Below are positions 39,001-47,997 of a stretch of 64,000 nucleotides of DNA, in pieces. A program made the translations under genes and the position numbers. Position 1 is the stretch's first letter, and each line of letters begins with the position of its first letter. The stretch is from Agrocybe praecox (taxonomy: Eukaryota; Basidiomycota; Agaricomycetes; Agaricales; Agrocybaceae): positions 744,001 to 808,000 of the forward strand of contig OZ024842.1 in the NCBI GenBank assembly GCA_964017145.1, read 5' to 3'. The notes beneath the pieces are model-generated. The model saw nothing but the letters and a program-made list of their open reading frames with translations, was not told where the DNA came from and ran no database searches.

Positions 39001-39603
39001 ACAGTCTTCCTAATGGCATGGAAAAGATACTTTCAACTTGCGTATTGGAATATCTTCTGCAAGACCTGTCAGCCAAGGTTTACCGGCACACCAACGCCGA
39101 ATACGGGATTGATTTGGATGTTCTCTCCCCCCTTTCAAAAAAATTATTTGTTCATGCAAACCGTAGCCTGAAAATATTTGCCTGCCTGAAAACTCTCCAT
39201 TATTTCAATACGGTTATGGGGAAGAAACTGCTGGTATCTTCGCAGTTTGCTAGTGGTGTTGCCTATTATCTCAAGGTTTTTTTTTTCCCCATAGTGTGGC
39301 TAATATAGTTTCTGACTTGTACCGCTAGAAACATGAATTTGACGAGGAAAATATACTCAGGACCTGGTTGGAAGGTAATTTACACCATTCGATCGATTTG
39401 TATTCCTTTGCTCCAATAACGAACCTATTAGGATGCACTGCACTAGTGCCGGAAGGCGACGAGGATTAAGGAGCACGAGAAGTTGTTGTCAAATCTTACG
39501 AGTGCAACCCGTTGTCCTGTTCACTGTGCCCCCCGTTTGGAATTCTGGGATCAAGTTGCTCGTATGGTCGTTCATCGCCCCCAAATCGAATTCGACATCA
39601 CAA
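34894..39603 (+). repeat. NACHT duplication unit 2
   Basis: Direct repeat partner of 27945-32774. By eye about 90 percent identical, with identical exon 2 length (1327 nt). It is slightly shorter because of spacer indels and changes in exon 4. Confidence 0.85.
36008..39469 (+). CDS. NACHT-domain STAND protein, copy 2 (NLR-like)
   Basis: Signal-transducing NTPase of the fungal NLR-like class; such proteins are tied to non-self recognition and heterokaryon incompatibility. Exons 36008-36110, 36167-37493, 37555-37774, 37842-38377, 38445-38610, 38670-39275, 39329-39374 and 39432-39469 give 1013 residues with matching phases. Intron 1 has a GC donor. The N-terminus is short, with ITGGTF at about residues 18-23, a motif frequent at the start of Agaricomycete NACHT proteins; there is no HeLo or lipase domain. 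Walker A GPAGAGKS is at about 90-97, Walker B VIIDGLDECE at about 193-202 and ILIASRPE after it. The C-terminal 600 residues are helical, without clear WD40, ANK or TPR repeats. The last 12 residues are probably altered by a one-base frame offset: a coding-like tail continues in another frame to 39681, itself broken by a TAG. Confidence 0.88.
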
Positions 39604-42600
39604 ACATGCTCCCTACTCCATTACATGGCTTTCTACATACTGTCCGAGAGAATTATTTGACTACAAGGCCAGAAACACCCTGATATGAAGAGGGATTTTT
39701 GGAGGTTATTTACGGATGGATCTCAAGTCGTTAGGTTATTTCTGAATACAAAGGATGAATCAATCGAAGAATATACCCTCTTAGAATTCAAGGTCGCGCT
39801 ACCGCAAAACCTATGTAAAGAATAGGGTCGCTGCTACTATGACTTGACGAATATTTTTACTCATGTCAATCCGCAATTCAAGTTCATCGAAAGCCGAAAT
39901 AGAACCTAAGCGAGACTGAATCTACACTATCACTCGAACACGTTGGTATGGGCGATATTATACTGCGGGCTTTTTCCCTCCTCCAGTCTAGGCACGGGTG
40001 TTCGTTAAAGAGACAGAACTGTCACTCAGCATATGGGCGAAAGCAACATATGCTTCGGATAAGCACAGCACCGAATTATCTGATAATCATGTCTCTGATG
40101 CGTGATCAGAACTTGGAACATGTCAATCGTGGTTGACACTGTTGAAGGCTTGATGCAGATAGGGTGAATGAAGTAGCCATCACGAGGAGAAAGAAGTCTA
40201 TTCGCAACACAGGATTGGTTCCAGCGTGTATGTAGAGTAATGATTTCAGGATGTCTTCGCGATCATAGATTGGGCAGATAGTATTATTCAGCGATGGCCA
40301 GCAAATGCACAGCAATAATTAGGAAGCATCGAGGATATTCCAGCGTGCGAACCGGAATCCAAGGTTAACGATAAGATTTCATGGTAAAGACACCGTACGA
40401 GAACCCTAGTAGAAAGGGTGCCTAGCGGAATAGTACGCAGGTGTGGTCCATCTTGCATGGCATCGTCGTTTCTACCCACCGATCAAATAGGTGGAAAGTC
40501 GAGTTCATGGTGATTCAAAAACGAGTGTATTCCGGGCCTTTCAGAAAGTACGCTGTGGATGATACAAAATTTAAGAAAGAAGATGCCTAAGCTTCGTTTA
40601 CGCGGTGACAGGCCGGGGTCAGTCTAAACGGTATGGTAATTGTTTATGAATTACAACGAACACGAAGTGGACACTTACACACGGTGTAGGATCGCCCTAG
40701 TCCCACGGACTACAGCATGGTAAGTGTTCCGAAATTATGCAGAGATCAAAAAGACACTTACATGCGCCACCTCTAGGTTTTGCAGTACCCTTCTGATTGA
40801 AGCCCTCGCCGTCTCACCCGACACATGTCATAACACAGAATCCCTCGATCCATGGGCTGATACGATGGTAAGTGTTTACGAACTATCAAAAAATGCGAAA
40901 AGGACACTTACATGAATTCCTACCAGGTCCGCACGACTCCTTTGATATGATCGGAGGATAATGGTAAGTGCTTGGACGTTTTACAGAGGTTGAAAACGAT
41001 ACTGACTTGTTTATCAGCGTCTAGGCTCTCCACCTTTACAACCGAAGACCTCCCTCCTCATCCTGCTGCACCCGCCGACGCCAGAATCACTTCTACGAAC
41101 TTGTGTTACGTTTATCGAGATGCCATAGTAGTCATGATGATCCCTGCACAATGGTAAGTTTGGCAAATTGAGCCAAACTTGATAATGGCACTTACCTGGT
41201 TACCCATTTCCAGATTTTCCAATTGATGTCGTCGCCAGCGTATATTCCTGCAGACGCCGACGATAAAACCACTTGATCGATGCTGGTTTACGGGCTGAGA
41301 TGGCTCTAAACACGAGGGTAAGCGGTTTGAGATGTTTGCTCTGCCGTTTGGGATCACCTCTTGGGATCCATGTCCGTTCGTCGGTCAAACGGAAAACCCT
41401 ACAAATCGTGTAAACATCATTTTCGAGTCGTGCAGAACTGCGGACACTCACCCCTGATCCACAGCAGTCGTGTGGACGCGTCAATCAAGCTCGTAGTCTC
41501 AAAGGAAAGAGCGCCGATGGTGGATGCACGTGTAAGTCTTACTCTCAACTTCTCGACACGGTTTAGGCGACAACACAGGTGCACGAGGATGGGGGAAGGT
41601 TGGAGTCGTCACTGAGATGATGCGGAAAGGGTGGAATTGAAGGGCAATGGCGAAGGACAAAAGGAACACCAAAGCCAGGGATGAGGTAACCACGCGCGTA
41701 AGTTTTTAGGAACGATGACATCACATTCAAGAGGCCTACTGTTGTATAAGAGGACGCGACTCACGCGATCCCACTGAGATCTCTCCATCCACGCTGCATC
41801 GAACGTCCTCTATGAAATTTACGCATACAATGTCGTGCGGTTCGGAGAGTCGCATATCGACGGTCACTGAGAGGGCTCGAGTCCATGCGTAGAAGTGGCT
41901 CTGACAAGAGGCTGGGAAAACAATCGATGAAGGACATTGCATGAAAGAGAAAACTTGATGCGGACGTACATAATCCAAAATTAGACGTCGGACCGAACCA
42001 AACACTACAACGACCACGAACTTCCTCGCTCGCCGCCTCTCTGTGCCCCATACACGCTGGTTTTAAATTACCATGAACTGACGACGTGGTGTGTAAAAAA
42101 AGACGAAGAACCAAGTATACAAGAAGATGGTTTTAAGGAATCCGAAACAAAGCCAAAGTTTGCGTACGCAAATGACCGTTGGCTTTTTGCATCTGCTATT
42201 TCTTTCAAATTTCTTTGCAGATTCTCGTTATACTTACATTTTTTACTTCAAAGATTCATCAGGAACCTCATATCCTACCTATATATTACAAGAAAGCGGG
42301 GTTCCCGCACCTATTATTTGCCTATTATACGTATTTTCGCAGCTCTGAGTTGGCTCTTGGTTGGCTCTTGTCTGACTCCATCACGTCCGTAACGCGTCCG
42401 CGTTGGCACCAGTGTCCTGGTGGGTCCATGTAAGTATTAAAAGCATACATAAATTATGCATATATTATCGAGTTCAAATAGAGTTCGCTGATTCTCTGAC
42501 AAACACCCAACGTCAGCACGCTCAAGCAGCCTGAGTCGCCCAGCTAGGATGGCGCAGCGAGCCTTCCTCCGCCCTGCGGCAGACCTTACATTTTATAGTC

Positions 42601-42828
42601 CTAGAACATCTTAGAGACCTTATATGTAACTCTCTTAGAAAAATAATTTGTTTCTGTCAAGTACTTAACAAGTGCCAAAATTTTCCCTATAGCGCGGCAG
42701 TGCGCGTCACAGCGCGTCACTTTCCCCTTGCTCAAGTCTTAGACCTGTTCCACTTCGTGTCCAGGCATATATAAATACAGGGCCATGGGTTGGCTAACCT
42801 CGTTTCCCTTATCTTAGCATAACGCAAC
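39470..42828. other. spacer between NACHT copy 2 and A'
   Basis: 39470-39603 is the tail of the duplication unit and 39604-39681 a continuing coding-like frame. About 39690-40600 holds nothing I recognise. 40610-41220 contains repeated splice-signal patterns legible on both strands. 41543-42060 is listed separately. Near 42695-42720 a short GCGCGTCAC motif is repeated directly. 42735 begins the duplicated flank of A'. Confidence 0.4.
41543..42060 (-). CDS. possible exons of an unrecognised gene
   Basis: Three segments join in frame on the minus strand: up to 41970, 41765-41900 and 41543-41611. The introns are 69 and 153 nt with good donors (GTACGT, GTGAGT). The combined reading contains SVRRLILDY, VTVDMRLSEPHDIVCVNFIE and a Pro-rich end. 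No start codon and no continuation were resolved; beyond 41543 every join I tried hits a stop. It could be a gene fragment. No family recognised. Confidence 0.3.
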
Positions 42829-43566
42829 ATGGAAGAAGGTGATAGTAGTAAGGTGTGCTTGACATTATTTGCATCGATTCAACTTCGTCACAAACGAAAT
42901 TCCTGACCTACTTTGTACATAGTCTTCAGAACAACCCGCGTCATTTTCTGCAACCGGGGGTATTAGAACGTGGATCAGTGTGGCAGAACAAGCCGCAGAA
43001 CACATAACCAGAGTCCGCCCGAGAGTAAAGGAAAGTTTCGCTTCTCATGGCATCCCAAGTAATCAATATACGCTTCTTGCCGGATTCGACGAAAGTCTCA
43101 TAGAAGATGGGACCGGACATCTACAACAAATCGGCGTATTCACAACCGCAGTAGTGGATATAAACTCTCCTCTGCTTGTGGAACTTGGTCAAATACTATC
43201 CCCGTTCTCTTCTCGTATGTTTACACCATCTATGAAGAGAAGACTACCTGTCTTCAAACCAGACGGGAGCATATGGGACTTCGATGCATTCGTTCTTCAT
43301 TCAGTATCCAAGTTCATTGATGATGAAAAACCTGGCGCCGCAAATCCAACGGTAACTCGGGGCACATCCCATGGTGGGGCTATGATGGAAAGTCACGGCG
43401 GACAGGGATCAGCTTCCAAGGTGGCCGGTAAGGATCAGGATGTACCCGATGACCACAACGACAAAGAGGGAGTCAGAGCATCAAAAGAGTGATGAAGACG
43501 GCGACAACAATGTTGACAGAAATTCTGAAGACGAAGAGGACAAAGAGGAGGACCCAGGAGTATGAG
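42735..43566 (+). repeat. duplicated segment A' (partner 26788-27946)
   Basis: Homologous to the gene A segment from its 5' flank to the GTATGAG following the tail, with an internal deletion of about 330 bases relative to A and a 2-base deletion near 43470. Confidence 0.85.
42829..43492 (+). CDS. shortened paralogue of gene A (A')
   Basis: Exons 42829-42852 and 42923-43492 read to 197 residues. Compared with gene A, the end of exon 2, all of exon 3 and the start of exon 4 are gone. The join nevertheless keeps frame (reading ATGGIRTWISVAEQAAEH). The globular centre is well conserved (GFDESLIEDGTGHLQQIGVF). Near 43470 a 2-base deletion shifts the frame and ends the protein at TGA 43492, removing most of the acidic tail, although the old tail frame remains legible to 43565. 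It may be functional as a core-only version or be decaying. Function unknown, as for gene A. Confidence 0.6.
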
Positions 43567-43781
43567 TGCCCTTTCGCACTTTTAATAAATTTGATACATT
43601 GTACACTTTGCAGATTATCTACACATACTATACGGACTGTCTCGGAGTGATTGTCTACCAACAATTTTTGCATTAAATGAGGCTGGCAATACGAAATCAT
43701 CTCAGGAGACTGAGAATAAGCAGCAGAAAATATAATATACACACAATGGGACAAATGATATGAAATTTAAGGCTGACCATA

Positions 43782-45225
43782 CTACGTAGGGGGCTGCGTG
43801 TGCCCTGTGGTAGCTTTGAGCTTTTCGTTGACCAACTGACTGAATTCGTCCCTTAAAATCGCCTCTTTCCTCTCCCTCTCCTCTCTCTGCAATTTGAGAA
43901 TACCTCTCTTCTCCTCTGCACTAATAACCTGGTTCTCCTTCCTCATACGGACAGCATTCATCCTCCTGTGTCTACTACCGCTCATGACGTAGCCCACGTC
44001 CTCGTACTTGGCGATCTCATCAGAGGTCAACCCAATCTCACCACGACGGGGGATACGAGAAGCAGGATCATCTTGTAAGAAAGCAGCCATCGCGCTTCCT
44101 TCACCACGGAGAAGAGCACCACCATAAGAGCGCTCGTCGGCCTTTTTGCCTGAGCTTTTTGCGTGGAGAGGCTTCGGTCCCAATTCCTCGTCGGAAGATT
44201 CTCCGTCTGCGTCGTTCTTTGACGATTTCGTGGGTCCCTTGGAGGCGGCACGGGATGTGGTCGCTCCTGTAGACGTTGCTGGAGTGGGACTGGCAAGTCG
44301 GAGACGATCCACGTCCATACGTTCTTTAGACGGCGTCCTGCTCCTGAGGCGCGCGTTTTTGCTATTGCTCCGTGACCGGCTGCGACTGGGAGAACGAGTA
44401 CGTGATCGTTTCGAACGGTGTTTTCGGTCTTTCCTGTCTTCTTCATCTTCTTCGTCGCTGCTGTGATGGCGATGATGACGATGGGGTTTATTCTCTTTTC
44501 GTTCCTCTTTCTCGCGAGCTCTTCGAGCTCGCTTGCGTTCTTTTTTCCTTCGCCTTTCTTCTTCAGATGAGTCGGTTGCGTCAGAGGATGGTGACCTATG
44601 ACGTTTGGATTTTTTACTTGACTTTTTCCCTCTGGGGGATCTGAAAGATTTCAGTTTATTGCTTACAAAAGGAGAACGTAAAACATACAGGTCTCTTGCT
44701 GGAGCCTTGGGCGACGGCGGCCATGGGTTGGCAGTTAGAGCATCACGTTGAGCACGACGACTATAATAATTATCAGCCTTTCTTTTCTTCGCACTAAATG
44801 AAACAAGGGACATACGCTTCCAAGAAACTAGCACCACTGCCTCCAGAGCCACCATAAGGGTTACCTCCCCGATGCGGAGGATACATGCTCTCCTGTTGCC
44901 TCCAAGGTGCTGGAGCTTCTCCGCTATTCACTGGCGGGGGTGGCCGTTTGTAATCTTCATATTGGGGGCTAGCTCGTCGAGGTTCTGGACGGTCACGATG
45001 ACTATCACGACCTCTGTCCACACTTCTGTCTCTTCCAGACCTTCTTTCGTCGTCATGAGTTCGTCTGTTATCTTCTCTTCTTCTATCCCTGTCCCTGTCC
45101 TGGTCACGATCCCTTTGTCTCGGCGACGGACTGCGACGAGGAGAGCGAACTCGAGATTTCTCTTGACGTCCCTCCCGTAGTTCCTGTGGAATGAGATTCA
45201 TACGCGAAGGATGAACACTGGCCAT
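43782..45225 (-). CDS. NKAP-like nuclear RNA-processing protein
   Basis: Homologue of the NKAP/SynMuv family, which acts in the nucleus with spliceosomes and transcriptional repressors. Exons 44816-45225, 44689-44760 and 43782-44640 give 446 residues. The first half is Arg/Ser/Asp-rich (RS-like repeats). The marker FLEARRAQRDALTANPWPPS is formed across the first intron. Long Lys/Arg and Ser blocks follow. The C-terminal SynMuv domain is clear: RRGEIGLTSDEIAKYEDVGY then VMSGSRHRRMNAVRMRKENQ. A naive 22-nt intron at the first junction is wrong; a 55-nt intron ending at TAG 44761 restores the family sequence. It is a housekeeping gene inside an otherwise variable block, and divergent with the HET gene. 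Confidence 0.9.
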
Positions 45226-45796
45226 GGTGGTAAGTGGAGAACCTTTGAAATTGCTGATTTGAACATAACCGATATTACAGCAGCAGAAGCGTGGGAATTT
45301 GTTGTTGCCGATGAAACGAAATACGGAATGAAAGGCTTTCTTCTCTTGCCTTTTAACCTTTAACTCATTGAAACCTTACCTGCTTAACCTCGAGAACATA
45401 AGGAATGACTTTCCTATAATTTTTTTCTTGCAGCCAAAGCTTATGACGACAAATGAGAGTTCGACTCAATTGGATTCACCAAAAATCATGCTTACCGGTA
45501 ATCACGAACTCGACCTGGACTTTAAAACAACCCGAGAAGTTTTAAGCCTTGTTAGCCTTTCAATTGGGAGAACAGATCAATATATTGGGAAGTATTTCTA
45601 TCAAAAAGCAGAGTCTTTCAAGCTTTCACTTTAATTATGAACGTTAAGCTTGTCTCCGACAAAGAATTCCCCCAATTGTATGCAGAAATCACATTTTCGC
45701 ACATGACCAAGTGATGTTATCTCCTTCGATGTGCGTCGGTCTCCTAATGTATTATCTATCCCTCTCATAACGACGATTTCAACCCAGACGAGGAAC
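45226..45796. promoter_or_regulatory. divergent promoter and broken 5' part of the HET gene
   Basis: About 45230-45380 lies between the NKAP start and the first HET-side coding trace. On the plus strand, 45444-45632 (reading HELDLDFKTTREVL), 45600-45710 (MNVKLVSDKEFPQLYAEI) and 45708 onward (SDVISFDVRRSP) look like one continuous protein but lie in three frames. Two single-base shifts near 45620 and 45705 would be needed to join them. I read this as a damaged upstream extension, or possibly sequence error. Confidence 0.4.
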
Positions 45797-47392
45797 ATGG
45801 TTCTGCAAGAGGTTGCAGATTTGCTTCGGGAGCACATTTTCGACCAGATGCCCATTCGGATGCTAAAAATCCCGGAAATGGAGCTCGTCGAGAGGCGTTC
45901 AATATTTCAACATTTTCTTCCCAAGATGGAAGACATTACTGAGGAATATTTGGAAGAGAAAAAGAAGACGAACACGATATACTTCATCGAAAGAAATACA
46001 CTTATTCTAGACTGTATCAAGGAGCGAGCGCGATACGCCATCCTTTCGCACACATGGTTCGATAGCGAAGTGACCTACGACGATTGGAATCTCAAGAGAA
46101 ATATCGTGGGTCCTGGCTACGATAAACTGGTCCGGTTCTGTGAGGTAGCGGCGACAGAGTACGATGTCTCTCTCGCATGGATGGATACGATATGCATAAA
46201 TAAAGAAAGCACATCCGAGCTCGATGAGTCCATCCGCTCTATGTACCGGTGGTATGAAGGCGCATCCATATGTATAATTTATCTCGCCAACACTACTTCA
46301 ATCGACGACATGTTACACGATCGTTGGTTCACGCGCGGATGGACCTTGCAGGAACTGTTAGCCCCGAAGCGTCTCAAATTCTATAACAAAACCTGGACAC
46401 CATTGACTCTGAATGATGTCGAGAACGACAAACCACACCTTTCTTACGGACAAAAACCTGCACCGATCCACGCAGTGATTGAAAAGGCAACAGGCATTTC
46501 GCCTAGCGAAATACAGTATTTCAAGCCCGGAGCTCATGGCGGCGACTTTTCTAAGCGGATGATATGGGCAGCTAAAAGATCCACAACAAGAGGAGAAGAT
46601 CGTGCGTACTCTCTCATGGGTGTGTTCAGTGTCAGTTTTCCTCTGGCCTATGGAGAAGGTGTCGAACGAGCATTTTTCAGGCTCGTGGAACAAATCTTAC
46701 ACTCGTATCGTAACATATTGGACATCCTAAACTGGGCAGGCAGGCCAATATCAAGCCAGATTCATTCTACGGGCTTGCTGCCCTCTAGCCCGGAGTGTTA
46801 CCTTTCCAGAGCTCCCGACATCGGCCTCGATGGGATAAGACAAACCCCTTCGAAACCCATGAACCTCACCCATCTTGGCCTACGAGTACGATTACTACTT
46901 ATCGATGCCGATGCCCCTACCTTTGCAGACTCGAAAAGCCTACTCTCCCAAGGCAAAGTTAGGATGCAATGTGTCGGATCTCTACAGAACGAGCCAACGA
47001 TAGTGCAGCTCAAAAACGTCCATGACCGCGACTTGTTTGGTCCTTTTCGATTCACCTTCAAGTTCGTATTTGGGATTTGGAATTTCCACGAGACACGCAA
47101 ATCTGTCGAGATTCCAGAAACCTGTGCGGCGTTTATTTTCCGGGTCCCGCATGTCGACACGTCATTCCTACGGCCTCTCGAGTCTTCACCTGATGAAGAT
47201 GAAGCTGACAACGTGAATAGGGACCCCGATACAAATGAAGAAGACGTCGATGAGGAAGATGCGGACCTACAGAGCTGCATCGTGGAAACAGCGCAAGTTA
47301 TATCGTTCAAGAGCTCGTCAGAGTTTCCCGGTTTCCTTCGAGAAAATCAGTTGGCGAAGCACAAGCTGAAATTGCGATCAGTTTATCTTTGA
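45797..47392 (+). CDS. HET-domain protein
   Basis: Heterokaryon-incompatibility domain protein; in fungi HET domains can execute cell death on non-self contact. From ATG 45797 it is a single exon of 531 residues. Seen HET blocks: YAILSHTW at about residue 84, AWMDTICINK at about 128, a Trp-rich block WFTRGWTLQELLAPKRLKFY at about 175, then the GEDRAYSLMGVF and AYGEGVERAFFRL blocks at about 265-295. The C-terminal 200 residues are beta-rich with an acidic Asp/Glu run and carry no known sensor repeat. Open frame extends upstream to 45707 without ATG. Relative to domain-only proteins the N-terminal 80 residues are an extra region, and broken coding traces lie further upstream. It lies 4 kb from A' and faces away from NKAP. 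Confidence 0.88.
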   Translation: MVLQEVADLLREHIFDQMPIRMLKIPEMELVERRSIFQHFLPKMEDITEEYLEEKKKTNTIYFIERNTLILDCIKERARYAILSHTWFDSEVTYDDWNLKRNIVGPGYDKLVRFCEVAATEYDVSLAWMDTICINKESTSELDESIRSMYRWYEGASICIIYLANTTSIDDMLHDRWFTRGWTLQELLAPKRLKFYNKTWTPLTLNDVENDKPHLSYGQKPAPIHAVIEKATGISPSEIQYFKPGAHGGDFSKRMIWAAKRSTTRGEDRAYSLMGVFSVSFPLAYGEGVERAFFRLVEQILHSYRNILDILNWAGRPISSQIHSTGLLPSSPECYLSRAPDIGLDGIRQTPSKPMNLTHLGLRVRLLLIDADAPTFADSKSLLSQGKVRMQCVGSLQNEPTIVQLKNVHDRDLFGPFRFTFKFVFGIWNFHETRKSVEIPETCAAFIFRVPHVDTSFLRPLESSPDEDEADNVNRDPDTNEEDVDEEDADLQSCIVETAQVISFKSSSEFPGFLRENQLAKHKLKLRSVYL

Positions 47393-47737
47393 AAGAATCT
47401 GAGGCTGGCGATCTTCCAGCTGCTTGAGGACCAACTGGTGGTGTGAAGTTGACTTTTCGTCGCAAAAAATTGCGTAAACCTTCTTTATAATGAATACCCT
47501 CAAAAAATTTCACATTATAACTGTACAGAGGAGCAAATCCTCATCACTAGTAATTTGAAAATTAGTAACATGTCATTATTAAAACCATAACAAAACACAG
47601 GCCACTTGATACCCAGGAATCAAAGAAGAAAAGCTGGTGGCTGGTCTGAATAATAGCAGAGAAACGATGTAGAAGTGGAATACATACGACATAAAAATAG
47701 CATTGAGCACAGTCCGAAAACAGTGGAAGAAAATAAA
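47393..47737. other. intergenic, HET 3' flank
   Basis: No coding segment recognised. AT-rich stretches around 47540-47590 probably serve 3'-end formation of the HET gene. Confidence 0.4.
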
Positions 47738-47855
47738 AACCACAGCACCCAGGATTCCCGCGTGGTCCCCCACCGTGGTACTAACTAGGCGGCACTCTGC
47801 TTAACTTCGCAGATCGGACGGGATGCGGTGCTTTCAGAGTCCTATGGCCGTGGAT
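47738..47855 (-). rRNA. 5S ribosomal RNA, copy 1
   Basis: 118 nt, beginning ATCCACGGCCATAGGACTC on the minus strand and ending GGGTGCTGTGGTT. This matches fungal 5S rRNA, including the internal control region. A T-run follows directly as the RNA polymerase III terminator. The upstream AGTTTCAGAT is shared with copy 3. It lies 140 bp from the REX1-like gene. Confidence 0.95.
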
Positions 47856-47997
47856 ATCTGAAACTACTCTATATGCCTTTTATACCCACACTTTGGTCGT
47901 TGCGAAAAACGGTATCACCTACACAGTCCACAATTGTTGTGACAAAGCAAAAATCCATTGCAGTGAAGAACGATGTTACACCTACAAAATAGAAAAT

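Noticed and set aside
26788..43566. Transposon as cause of the duplications
   Set aside because: No transposase, reverse transcriptase, LTR or terminal inverted repeat is visible at the unit ends.
44794..44816. 22-nt intron in the NKAP gene
   Set aside because: A 55-nt intron using the same donor and the TAG at 44761 restores the conserved family sequence.
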